A stretch of 64,000 nucleotides of DNA, taken from Cryoendolithus antarcticus. Lineage: Eukaryota > Ascomycota > Dothideomycetes > Cladosporiales > Cladosporiaceae. The stretch spans positions 62,001-126,000 of the forward strand of contig NAJO01000054.1 in NCBI GenBank assembly GCA_002077065.1, in the 5' to 3' direction. This document shows, piece after piece, positions 45,263-55,815 of the stretch (its first letter is position 1; every line of letters begins with the position of its first letter). Below the pieces are notes generated by a model. The model saw only the letters and a program-made list of their open reading frames with translations. It did no database searches and was not told the DNA's origin. The translations under genes and the position numbers were made by a program.

Positions 45263-48200
45263 ATGGTGAACAAATCGCATGCACCGCGCAGCAGCAAGAA
45301 GCCTGCTAGCAGCGCAGCAAATCTCAATGGAGAGGATACGAGCTTCATAGTCTTCGGCAACGAGAAGCCCAAGAAAGCCAGACCAGCACCGGCCGAGGAT
45401 GCTACTCTGAAGCCTAAGACCGCTGGCCCGTCCACGGATCCCACCGCCCCGGAAGTCCCCAAACCGCCCGACACACGCACCCTCATTGGCGGCCCATCGT
45501 GGACGGGCAAACTCCCCATGACGCTCTTCAACGAGCACTGCCAAAAGCAGCGCTGGGAGAAGCCCGAGTACACCAACCGCCGTACACCGAAAGGCTTCAC
45601 CGGCGGCGTGATCATCAAGTCAAAGAACGCTAAGACCCAGGAAGTCGTTGTGCTGCCGCCCATAACGCCGCCGAGGGAGTATAATGTCGAGCAGGGCGCT
45701 CAGCCTACTGCGCTGGAGGCGCGGCATTTCGCGGCGACATTCGCGCTCCATCGAGTGGGGAGTATGAAGAATATTCACATGATGCTCCCACCTCGATATC
45801 GAGATTTGTGGAAGGGCGACTTTGCGGATCTGAAGAGCGAAGCTGTGGCGCAGGGCCTGGGGTATCTCTATGAGGCTGATCCGTTTGTGGCGAAGAAGGC
45901 GCACGAGGAGGCCAAGGTCAAGAGGGAGAAGGCAAGGGCTGAGAGGGTCAAGACTGTAGAGGAGGAGAAGAAGAATGCTGTTGTGGGGTTAGATGGCGCG
46001 GTGCAGGGAAAGCATGTGTTGAGGGGATGGCAGAAGGTACCGAAGGTTGAGATGGGGGCTAGGACGAGACGGGAGGTTGAGAGATTGGTCAGGGAGGAGG
46101 GGGTGTGGAATGTACATGGTGTGCGGATTGACAAGGCTGAGGCGAAGCGGATTGTGGACGATCTTGAAGCAATCGGCTTTCGGAGAAGTCATGTTGAGGA
46201 GGCGGTGGAGATCTGCAAGGACAAGGAGGAGTGCCTCGAATGGCTTGCTATTCACTGTCCTGAGGATGACTTACCGAAGTGGATGCTGCCCGAGAACTAC
46301 TCTGCTGGTGTTAGTCTCGCTAGTGGAGACTTGAAGAGGGAGGGCAAGATCACGCGGCTGGTCACCGGGGGCTGTGCGAGGGAGGTCTGCACAGAAGTGC
46401 TGGACGCATGTCAAGGCAACGAGGCCAAGGCTGCGGAAGCGCTACAGTGGCGGCTAATGGGTTCGGATGAGGATGTCGTCGATATCGACACCCTGAGTAT
46501 GGACTCGGATGCATGGGACGAGGAGCAGGCGACACTGGCCGGTATCTATGGCAACAGATGTACAAATCACGACAGAATATGCACAATACAACTAGAGCTG
46601 CAAACGCCATCCAAGAAGCCTATCGCTTTACGTGCACGTCCACCCAGTCATGGCTACCCAAAATCAGTACCTGTGCTGTCCATCGAAGCCGATCTACCAG
46701 CATACATCAGACTCAGCATTCTCAAGCGGTGCCTCGCGCATAGTCAGGACCACTTCCTCGGCGAGCAGATGCTTTTCAGCATCGTCGACTGGCTTGAGAA
46801 CAACATTCCCTCTATCATCGAGCGACCTGGCCGCCTCAGCGAAATCGCCAGCGCGGCTTCAACCTCCGCTGAAGCTCCATCCCGGCATCCAAGACCCACG
46901 AAACTCCCGCGAAGGCATCCTCGCCCCCTCACCTGGACGCCCGACACGCTTGTCTCCCAGCGCCTCCTCCGGGACTGGACGAGCAAACAGTCGACGTCCG
47001 CCCAGCAATCTATGCTCCGCGCCCGTCAAGCCCTCCCAGCCTGGTCTCTGCAATCCGCAATCGTGGACTCAATCACAAAGAACCAAGTCACCATCATCTC
47101 CGGAGAGACTGGCTCTGGTAAATCCACGCAATCAGTGCAGTTCCTGCTCGATGACTTACTACAGCGTGGGTTCGGCGAGCAGGCGAATATCATCTGCACG
47201 CAGCCTCGTAGGATCTCCGCTTTAGGGTTGGCGGACCGTGTGGCGGATGAGAGGTGTGGCAGGGTGGGAGAGGAAATCGGTTACGCTATCCGTGGTGAGA
47301 GTAAGCAACGGCCAGGCGTGACGAAGATCTGCTTTGTGACCACTGGTGTACTGCTTCGACGACTGCAGACTTCTGGCGGCGGAGAAGACGATGTGCTCAG
47401 GAGTCTGGGGGATGTGAGTCATGTCGTGATCGATGAGGTGCACGAGCGAAGTCTGGACACGGACTTCCTACTTGTGCTGCTGAGGGATGTGCTGAAGAAG
47501 AGGAAGGATTTGAGGGTCATTCTCATGAGTGCTACGCTGGACTCGAACACGTTCGAGAAGTATTTTGCGAGTGCCAAGCTGAGTGTGGGGATGGTCGAGA
47601 TACAAGGGCGGACGCATCCAGTCACCGATGTGTATCTTGATGATATTGTCAGGGCGACTGGATTTAGTGGTGTGGCCGCGGAGGAGGACCCCGAACTCAT
47701 GGTCGATGAGGACCCTAGGAATGGCCCAAGACCTGGTCCGCAGTCTATGGGCAGTGCATTGCGAGCAGTCGGAATGCGCATCAACTATGACCTGATCGCC
47801 GCAACTGTGCAGATGATCGACAGTGAGCTGGGCAATGCAGACGGAGGCATCCTCATTTTCCTGCCAGGCGTAGCGGAGATCGACCAGACGATCCGAGCAC
47901 TCCGCCACATTCCAAACCTGCACGCTCTCCCATTACATGCTTCCCTGCAGAGCGTCGAGCAACGCCGGGTATTTCAAAAGGCGCCTCACGGCATGCGCAA
48001 AGTTGTAGCTGCGACCAACGTCGCCGAGACTTCGATCACCATCGAGGACATCGTCGCTGTGATTGACACCGGCCGAGTCAAGGAGACGAGCTTCGACCCC
48101 ACGAACAACATGATCAAGCTGGCTGAAGTGTGGGCCTCGCGCGCAGCGTGCAAGCAGCGTCGTGGACGAGCTGGTCGTGTAAGGGCCGGGAAGTGCTATA

Positions 48201-49384
48201 AGCTGTACACACGCAGCGCTGAGGCGAAGATGCAAGAACGGCCAGAACCAGAGATCAGACGAGTACCGCTCGAGCAGCTTTGTCTGTCAGTCAAAGCTAT
48301 GGGTGTTGCCGACGTGCCCGCGTTCATTGCATCGGCCCTGACACCACCAGAGAACATGGCTGTTGAGGGAGCCTTACATCTCCTGCGTCGCATGGGTGCC
48401 TTGGACGGCGTCGAGCTCACAGCCCTCGGTCGTCATCTTTCCACGATCCCCGCTGACCTCCGCTGCGGCAAGCTAATGGTGTACGGTGCCATCTTCGGCT
48501 GCCTCGAAGCAACACTTGTCATAGCCTCGATACTTACCGCACGCTCTCCCTTCGTCAGTCCGCAAGCAAAGCGTGACGAAAGCAAAGCTGCGCGAGCATC
48601 TTTCAGCCCCGGTGGCCCACAAGGCGATCTCCTCTGCGACTTGAACGCCTACACAGCCTGGTCATCCCGCCGCGCCTCAGGCGAGCCAACCAATCAGCTA
48701 CGCCGCTGGTGCGACGAGAACTTCCTCTCCCACCAGACTTTGCAAGACATCTCCACGAACCGCACTCAGTACCTCTCCTCGCTCAAAGAAGCCGGCTTCC
48801 TCTCCGCATCCTACAATCCTTTCTCCCCAACTGACAAAGCGAACGCCCAGTCAACAAACTACGCACTCCTCCGCGCTCTCATAGCCGCCTCTTTCTCCCC
48901 CCAAATTCTACGGATAGACTTCCCCAACACGAAATACGCCGCCTCGTCCTCCGGATCCGTGGCCCTAGACCCAGAGTCAAGAACGCTGAAATTCTTCTCC
49001 GAGGAGAGTGGACGAGTCTTCATCCACCCCTCCTCCACGCTCTTCACGACGCAAACCTTCCCCAACAACGCCGCGTACCTAGCGTACTTCACCAAACTCT
49101 CCACATCTAAGATCTTCGTCCGCGAGCTCACGCCAGTTGGCGTGTACGCACTGCTGATGTTCGGCGGGCCGGTGGAGATTGATGCCTTGGGTAGGGGATT
49201 GGTGGTTGATGGATGGGTAAGATTGAGGGGTTGGGCGAGGATTGGGGTGTTGGTTGGAAGACTGAGGGGGATGTTGGATGCGGTTTTGGCGAGGCGGGTG
49301 GAGAATTCGGAGGGGGATGAGAGTGGGGAGGGGGTTGTGGGGGTTGTGAGGAAACTGGTTGAGTTGGATGGGCTGGATATCTAA
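45263..49384 (+). CDS. DEVH-box (DEAH family) RNA helicase, DHX29/DHX57-like
   Basis: Single exon, 1373 residues. The N-terminal half is accessory: a basic leader, a UBA-like helical bundle near residues 293-330 (RIVDDLEAIGFRRSHVEEAV), and an RWD-like domain at about 405-520 (DEEQATLAGIYG, SILKRCLAHSQDHFLGEQML). The helicase core has motif I SGETGSGKSTQ (about 612), Ia TQPRRISA, II as DEVHERSLDTDF (about 723), III SATLD, V TNVAETSITI and VI QRRGRAGR. HA2 and OB-fold regions follow. DEVH in place of DEAH is seen in some members. DHX29-type proteins help 40S scanning on structured mRNA; DHX57 and yeast YLR419W are related. The start at 45263 is the first ATG; the frame continues upstream only as a non-ATG codon. 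Confidence 0.93.
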   Translation: MVNKSHAPRSSKKPASSAANLNGEDTSFIVFGNEKPKKARPAPAEDATLKPKTAGPSTDPTAPEVPKPPDTRTLIGGPSWTGKLPMTLFNEHCQKQRWEKPEYTNRRTPKGFTGGVIIKSKNAKTQEVVVLPPITPPREYNVEQGAQPTALEARHFAATFALHRVGSMKNIHMMLPPRYRDLWKGDFADLKSEAVAQGLGYLYEADPFVAKKAHEEAKVKREKARAERVKTVEEEKKNAVVGLDGAVQGKHVLRGWQKVPKVEMGARTRREVERLVREEGVWNVHGVRIDKAEAKRIVDDLEAIGFRRSHVEEAVEICKDKEECLEWLAIHCPEDDLPKWMLPENYSAGVSLASGDLKREGKITRLVTGGCAREVCTEVLDACQGNEAKAAEALQWRLMGSDEDVVDIDTLSMDSDAWDEEQATLAGIYGNRCTNHDRICTIQLELQTPSKKPIALRARPPSHGYPKSVPVLSIEADLPAYIRLSILKRCLAHSQDHFLGEQMLFSIVDWLENNIPSIIERPGRLSEIASAASTSAEAPSRHPRPTKLPRRHPRPLTWTPDTLVSQRLLRDWTSKQSTSAQQSMLRARQALPAWSLQSAIVDSITKNQVTIISGETGSGKSTQSVQFLLDDLLQRGFGEQANIICTQPRRISALGLADRVADERCGRVGEEIGYAIRGESKQRPGVTKICFVTTGVLLRRLQTSGGGEDDVLRSLGDVSHVVIDEVHERSLDTDFLLVLLRDVLKKRKDLRVILMSATLDSNTFEKYFASAKLSVGMVEIQGRTHPVTDVYLDDIVRATGFSGVAAEEDPELMVDEDPRNGPRPGPQSMGSALRAVGMRINYDLIAATVQMIDSELGNADGGILIFLPGVAEIDQTIRALRHIPNLHALPLHASLQSVEQRRVFQKAPHGMRKVVAATNVAETSITIEDIVAVIDTGRVKETSFDPTNNMIKLAEVWASRAACKQRRGRAGRVRAGKCYKLYTRSAEAKMQERPEPEIRRVPLEQLCLSVKAMGVADVPAFIASALTPPENMAVEGALHLLRRMGALDGVELTALGRHLSTIPADLRCGKLMVYGAIFGCLEATLVIASILTARSPFVSPQAKRDESKAARASFSPGGPQGDLLCDLNAYTAWSSRRASGEPTNQLRRWCDENFLSHQTLQDISTNRTQYLSSLKEAGFLSASYNPFSPTDKANAQSTNYALLRALIAASFSPQILRIDFPNTKYAASSSGSVALDPESRTLKFFSEESGRVFIHPSSTLFTTQTFPNNAAYLAYFTKLSTSKIFVRELTPVGVYALLMFGGPVEIDALGRGLVVDGWVRLRGWARIGVLVGRLRGMLDAVLARRVENSEGDESGEGVVGVVRKLVELDGLDI

Positions 49385-49504
49385 GACCTTAGGAAGATTC
49401 ACTAGGTCATGCAAATGTGCTATACCGTGATTGCTCGCCTCACATGTATTAGATGATGTAATGTATCGCTGCTGACACACTGTAGCTATATTGTTTAAGG
49501 AACG

Positions 49505-52500
49505 TCAATCCCAACCAGTTGGCGATGCTACTCTGAATTGTTCCCCGAAGTACCACACTGGCACATCCATAGCGGAGGGCGGACTAGATGGACCCAGCTC
49601 TTTGCGACGGCGACCTCGGAAGATCGGTGACTCCTCATCTGTGTATGCTTGTGCGTGATCGCGCAACTCATGCTGTAGATCTTCCCGCCTGTGTCCTTTC
49701 CCAAGTTCCGGAGCACCATGCACTCGTCTGAATTGGCAAGTCAAACAGTCGCACGGAGTCTCTCTCCCGAGTGTCTCTTCATCGTGCTCTCTAACCTGCT
49801 GTGACACTGTGGCATCGAGAAGTCGACGGCTTTCTTCCGTTTGAACTTCTGGCAAGAGTGAGGCTGGTGCGCCAGATACAAGGCTGGCACGCGCACGACG
49901 TCGCGTGCCTTCTGAATTCGCGCGAAAGGTAGGTTTAGCGGGGCCATAATGCTTGTTAGTGTGTTCTTTGAGGTCATAGAGTCGCCCAAACCGTTCGTTG
50001 CAGGTCTGGCACGCATATGGCTTCTCCGACGCATATGGCTTCTCTGGGCCATGTGCGTCAGAGAGGCCATATGCGTGCGAATGCCTCATAGGCGTGTATG
50101 GAAGTGACCTGGCACGCCATCTTCGCGCAAACATAATTGCCATCGCAATTACAGCGAATGATGGAGTCGGACGAGAGAGCCGGACGTTCAGCTTGCCATA
50201 TGCGTGCGAATGCCTCATGGGGGTGTATGGAAGTGACTTGGCACGCCATCTTCGCGCAAACATAATTGCCATTGCAATTACAGCGAATGATGGAGTCGGA
50301 CGCGAGAGCCGGACCTTCGGCTTGCCACTGTCATGATTGAATCTGTTCTCCACGCCATGTATGCTGTACTTGTTGCTTGAGAGGCGTTCATCTTCATCTG
50401 AACTGAGCCGTCGCCCTGCACAGCCTGCCGGCCCTTTGCGATGACGTGCCAGCGCATCACTGCGAGCAAAGCGTCTGCCGCAGTTATCACATGTATGTGG
50501 CCTTTCGCCTGTATGTAGCTTAGTATGTTTCTTCAAATCATGAAGTCGTCTAAACCGCGCATTACAAGTCTGACAGACATACGGCTTTACTTTAGCATGT
50601 GTCGATAGATGGCGATCTAGGTCGTGGTATCGCATGAAGTCTGTTGAGCAGTAAGGGCATTTGTGCCGTTCGTCTTCCACACTAGGCAATGATTGGCTGT
50701 CTCGGCTGTGTCCAGGCAGACTGGTCAGTTGCGAAGGTCCTGATTGGAATGGCGATGGCGGAGGAAGGCCAGGGTGCGTGATCGCTTCGTCGGCATGTTC
50801 AAAAGTGCCAATTTCAGTATGCTCCTCTACGAGAGGATCCAAAGGCATCACACTCTTTTTCCAGTCGTCGATGAGACTACCTGGCGGCTTGTTGAAATGC
50901 GTGAGACCCATTACGGATCTCAAGCTGTCCGATGTCAAGGTGACCACGGAAACCGACGCAAGCTCATTCGGCATTGTTGCCGTCGTTTCGGACTCTGACC
51001 CGTAGCTGGACCTCGTTGCTATGCTGTTCACGTCGTGCTCCGTGGATAAGCTGCCTCCTGCGACAGAACTATCGTCACCAAAGTCCCATGGAATGGACAT
51101 TAGTGCAAACCCCTTCTGATGGTCCTGTCCGATGTGCTCGCACACAGAGGCAAGGCGTTGGTCGAGTTCCGCTTCGGCAGGTTCATAGCGACAGAAGGGG
51201 CAGCAATCAAGCCTGAGTGGTAGTCTATGAAAGCTCATTCGGGCGATGAGTGCCGCTGCACTGTCTTCGATCAAGGGATCATGAAGATCTCGAGTGTGCT
51301 GGACGATGTCAATCTCACTGGCGGATTCATGCTTGCATACCTGGCAGACCCAAGCTATAGATGCATGTTCCGACTCAAGATGTTCAATCCACTTCGCTGA
51401 TGTCGGGTAGCTGGTCAGCGGAGTTTTGCAATGCTCCACAAAGCAAAAGTACGGGCGCAGGTCATGCATGACATGTGTTCTATAGTCTAATCAGTTTGTG
51501 CGTACAAACCTGCTCATCGAAATCTACAGACCGCCATCTGCGCACATTCTCCGCTTCTTTCAGATCTTTCACTCGCCAGCAGTAGGAGCACTCGAACACG
51601 TCCACCCCTTTGGAGACAATCGGGGTTGGCGGAAAGCTCAATCTCCCTCCAGTGATCTTGGTCGCACTGCTTCCAGCTTGTGAGATTGCAGACGGTCGAT
51701 CGGCCTGAAGTCTTACGCTACCAGCCAGGGTCGTAGCAGCGTGTACGGATGGCAAGCTCACGGGTCCGGAGCTCTCCTTAGTCGGAAGTGCGACAGCGGA
51801 GCTGCTGTCGTCGACTTGTCTAGACACTGATCTGGAGTCCAATTGCAGCTGTATCGCAGGGCGAGTCGGTAGAGCCATAACACGCTGACCATCTACTGCC
51901 CGAGCTTTGGCTCGTCGTTGGCCATACATCAATCTTCTCCAGCGTTGCTTAGTCACATCTATTACTCGACGACGAAGCCACGCGGGCGTTCCCAGTGATT
52001 CAGCTTCAGCCGTCGGCAGCAAATGATCTACCATGAAGCACACGTGATCACTGAAGCTCAAGATCATCGGGTTGCCGTCGAGATCTTTGGGATCGTAGCT
52101 GACAGATCTATCGTCGGCGCTTCGGTCACTGTGTTGGCGAATTTGCGCCGCATAGCGAAGGAGTCGACCGATGTCAGAACTGATGCGAGCCTGCAGGACT
52201 TCCTCCGTGTCTTCTTCGTCAGACGACGGAGACCTTCTCACACCGCGGCGAACGACACGCCTCGGCTCGTTCAATCGTGCTCGCTTAGTAGGTGGTTGGC
52301 TAGTACGATGTCCCCGTGTATTCGGCATAGAGTACACTGAACGCTATTAGCAGCGTTGATTCCAACGACACGCTGCTGTGACTCTTACATTGCCGCAGAT
52401 CCGCCCTCAATGCGTTCAACAACTCGGTCAGCATTTCGCGCACGTCAGGATTCTTCCTCAGGCGATAGTCAACCGACATATCACCTTCCGCAAAAATTCC

Positions 52501-52653
52501 AAGCATAGCTGCCCACACACCCATCCGCGCGGCTTCGGTCTCTGCCCATTCGACCAGCTCCGAGTTGGGCCCATCTCGTGAATATCGCAACAGACGTCTG
52601 CAGTCAGTTGCTAGCAGTGTGATCACGTCCCTGCGGTCTCCGCCCAATTCCAT
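49505..52653 (-). CDS. AcuF-like C2H2 zinc finger protein
   Basis: Exons 52653-52389, 52336-51532 and 51479-49505 give 1014 residues. The N-terminal region has the pattern of the fungal AcuF-like C2H2 family: LGIFAEGDMSVDYRLRKNPD, then YDPKDLDGNPMILSFSDHV. The third exon joins to make RRWRTHVMHDLRPYFCFVEHC, restoring the family's degenerate fingers. Central C2H2 fingers are clear at KCPYCSTDFMRYHDLDRHLS, YVCQTCNARFRRLHDLKKH and HTCDNCGRRFARSDALARH, and a fourth appears later (YACQTCNERFGRLYDLKEH). Between the third and fourth finger is a 43-residue unit in two near-identical copies. Probably a nuclear DNA-binding protein; targets unknown. The second donor (GTCTGT) is non-consensus but strongly supported by the family motif. 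Confidence 0.82.
50088..50345. repeat. 129-nt tandem duplication inside the C2H2 gene
   Basis: Two head-to-tail copies with a 129-nt period (for example GTGTATGGAAGTGAC at 50094 and 50223) differ at only a few positions. On the coding strand each encodes a 43-residue unit containing VRLSRPTPSFAVIAMAIMF and RSLPYTPMRHSHAYG. Because 129 is a multiple of three the duplication is in frame. A shorter ACGCATATGGCTTCTC repeat lies just outside, near 50020-50045. Exact outer edges are approximate. Confidence 0.85.
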
Positions 52654-52987
52654 TGTCGTCCCTTTCGCCTAGAATACATACGCTTCGACGCCGATCGCGA
52701 TCCGTTCGATACATTGACAATCCAAAGACATTTTGCTGAGTGAAGTAGTTCTAAGACGACTGTAGCACACGCCTATGTGGTATGCTACCTTATGAGCGGG
52801 TGATGACCGAGATCATTCGAAGGTCCTTTTCGTGAAGTCAGCCACCCACGTCACGTGAGGGTGGGTGCGGCTGAGAGGCGGACGATCTAACGGCGCTTCA
52901 TGGCCGGCGCGTCTGGACGTCGCAGCAAGGCTACACAGATGTCTCCGCTCTTACATGAAGCATACCTATATTGCAATATGATGTGGC
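52654..52987. other. divergent promoter of C2H2 and subtilase genes
   Basis: About 330 bp. It contains the short upstream reading frames that precede the subtilase start (see 52955-52995). Confidence 0.5.
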
Positions 52988-52995
52988 ATGACTAA
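52955..52995 (+). promoter_or_regulatory. upstream ORFs before the subtilase start
   Basis: An ATG at 52955 opens an 8-codon frame ending at TGA 52979-52981. A second ATG pair at 52978 and 52981 opens a five-codon frame that ends at TAA 52993-52995, overlapping the main ATG at 52988 in another frame. If the transcript starts upstream of 52955, ribosomes would meet these first, which usually lowers translation of the main frame. The transcript start is unknown. Confidence 0.45.
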
Positions 52996-55799
52996 ACGGA
53001 AGTTCCAAGGAGACGGCGATGGCGATGGCGATGGTACGGACCGTTCGGGCCACGTGCCTGACTGGGTGAAGTCTGAACTGAAGTCTGATCTACTGGACAA
53101 TGCTTGTCGACTCCTTCGGGAAGCTGCAGGGTATTGTAGAGTGACAAGCGATGGCTCCGTGTCGCTTCCCACGGCATCTCAGTCCAAGGATCACGGCTTC
53201 AACGCGAAACTCCGCGCTGAGCTCGATATCATAGTCAAATCCAAGGACACCATGATTGGCGAGACTCTCACCACCCAGCAGATTGATAGCGGCACTGGGC
53301 TACTGGACACACTCGAGGAAGACTGGATAGATTTGAGCGCTGACGGCATTCAAGTGGACGAGACTACCTACGAAGACGCTGAGCCGTACTTCCTACTGTC
53401 CGAACTTGTCAGCACAGAGGCTCACATCGCAAGTCCACGAAGACGCACTTGGCTCCCGGCGAGGTTGAGGGTTGATCAGCCATCATGGAAGCTCCAGAAG
53501 CGGTTACTAAGAGATCTGGGCAAACATGCAGCAGCCATTGCTGCGCCTATCGAGATGGCGCCGACTACAGAATGGGGTGGGACCAAAGCCATCTTCGAAG
53601 CTATGACTGCCGCCCATGAAGCGCTTGTGAAGCATTGGATCAGCGTCTGTCAGTGTGGACTTTGCGATCATTACGATACGAAGATCTCGTTGGGTAAGGT
53701 GTCCAATGCCCGAAGTGCCAACGTGACATGCACTGTTTACTCATCTGTATCATTCGGACCTGCCGTGTACTGGAAATCAGTAAAACTACAATGGCGCGCT
53801 GGTGGCGTACTGGAGAATCCTGTACCACGAAAGCGCAAAGTCGTGTTTCACGACGAGCTGAGTCAGTGTCCGTCGAGTCCACCCGTGAAGGTTTGTGAGC
53901 TGCTCCAGGTCGAGGCCTCAAGTGCAGTTGTGGAGATCGTGTCTGGCACACTGGCAGTGAAGTCCGACTCGGATGTCGCTAAAGCTGAGACACCAAACAC
54001 CTGCAGCCCGGCGCTCTTCTCGCATTGGACTACAGACAAATTGCCCGAGAAAATTTTGGCGTTGAAGCTACGGCAACGACTGTCTTTGGCACTCATTTTG
54101 GCGTACGCCTACCTACATCTCAGTGGCAGTGCGCTATGGCCACGACACCAGACGTCAAACGAGGTGTGGCATTACATCGATTCCCAGCACACCCCAGAAG
54201 CGACACTGCAACCTCTATTCAGTCTTACGCCTCATGCATCGGATACGAAACAGAAAGCCTTGGCTTCATTTATCAATAAGTCATCACCAAGCCTGCCTAT
54301 ACTGGGCACAATGCTGCTGGCATTGATAAGTGGGAAAAAAGTGTCTTGGGACACGTACGAAGAGCAGATCAAACTTGCCAAGGAAGAGCCATTTGCGAAG
54401 GCGTTGATTGGTGCTGTCGACGCCTGTCTCGACGCTCAAGAACTGAAACAGGATGGTGAGACCGACGCTCTCGGTGACAAAGCAAGGGAGGTGTTTCTAC
54501 AAAAGGTTGTGCTGCCTCTACAAAGCGCCCTCGAAGTTGGATTTGGCTTGACCTTCGACGCTTTGTTTGGCTTTCGTCATAATGAAGCAACAGGAGACAA
54601 GGTCAAAGCGGACTCAACGTCTCATACTCACACGAAGCATCAATATAGACACAATCCACAGCATGGCAAACCTATGCCCTCAGATATGGCACTGCACCCA
54701 AGCGATCAGTGGCTCGCAGCTGTCCAGATACAAACTCGGCCATACTTCTCTCAGCGCAATAGTCCATCGAGTCCTGTGCGAATTGCCGTTATCGACACGG
54801 GACTGAAGCTCTCTGCAGACTCGCACGCCTTGCACTACGAGCGGATCGCCGAATGTCGTAGCTGGGTGACCGCGGGAGCAACGGACCCCACATCTGCAGA
54901 CGGTCACATTTTCGCGGCCGACGAGGATGAAGATGGACACGGCACGCATATTACCTCCACCATACTTGACATCACCGCCGAAGCCGAGTCGTACATCTAT
55001 GTGGCAAGAGTGGTACGGCTTCGGGATCAAGCAGGGACTATGCAGCCGGAGACGGAGGAAGCCATCGCCAAAGTAAGTTTCTTGAATCTCTCATGCAGTG
55101 CGTAGTATTTCGGGTGGACTGACTATCCTACAGGCCATTGAGTATGCTGTCGAAACATGGGGTGTCTCGATCATCTCACTGTCGCTGGGCACGTCTCATG
55201 TAGTGTCGAGGATCGAGCGGGCAATCGAGAGCGCTCAAGCCAAGAAAGTACTGATATTCGCCTCAGCGTCGAACTTCGGCGGCAACCAAGGGCGCAGTTG
55301 GCCCGCTAAGCGTCGAGATGTCTTCTGCGTACACGGTACCGATGCCCTCGGGAATTCGTACGAGCGCAATCCGAGTGCTCTTCCCGGGGAGTCGAACTTT
55401 GCAGTGTTAGGAGTTGATGTACAGGCAGAGTGGCTACCGAACTCCAATGGCAATACGCAACTGATGCGACAGACGGGTACTTCATTTGCTACACCTATTG
55501 CAGCAGGCATCGCCGCGCTTGTCATCTCCCTAATGCGGAACTGGCAGGAGGCGTACGTGCACTGGCGAGTCGAACAAGCCCAACGACACGGTCAGCGCGG
55601 ATCCTACGAAAGCGAACGCCAATCTTACGCACATAAGTTGGCTCGACTACAGTCGGTCGGCGACATGATGCGCATCTTCATGCTCATGCACGAACCTCGC
55701 GGACTGTACCACTACATCGTGCCTGCAAAGCTCTTCGAGGCGGTACTTCCGCAAGACCGAGTCCTATTGATCAGGAAAATACTTCGCGAGCTAGACTGA
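52988..55799 (+). CDS. DUF7580-like/subtilisin (S8) fusion protease, HET-Q2-like context
   Basis: Exons 52988-55072 and 55134-55799 (GTAAGT donor, CTGAC branch site, ACAG acceptor) give 916 residues. Residues 600-850 form a subtilisin-like catalytic domain: catalytic Asp in VRIAVIDTG, His in DGHGTHITS, oxyanion Asn in FASASNFGGN and Ser in GTSFATPIAAG. No signal peptide or propeptide is seen, so the enzyme is probably intracellular. The first 560 residues resemble fungal proteins with a DUF7580-type C-terminal region (LRQRLSLALILAYAYLHLSG). Intracellular S8 domains recur in fungal NLR-like and incompatibility proteins. In Podospora the subtilase HET-Q2 cleaves and activates the gasdermin HET-Q1. 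Here a gasdermin-like gene lies tail-to-tail 16 bp away. The catalytic triad is certain; the N-terminal family name is my recognition. Confidence 0.88.
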
Positions 55800-55815
55800 A
55801 AGATGCGATTCGCGA

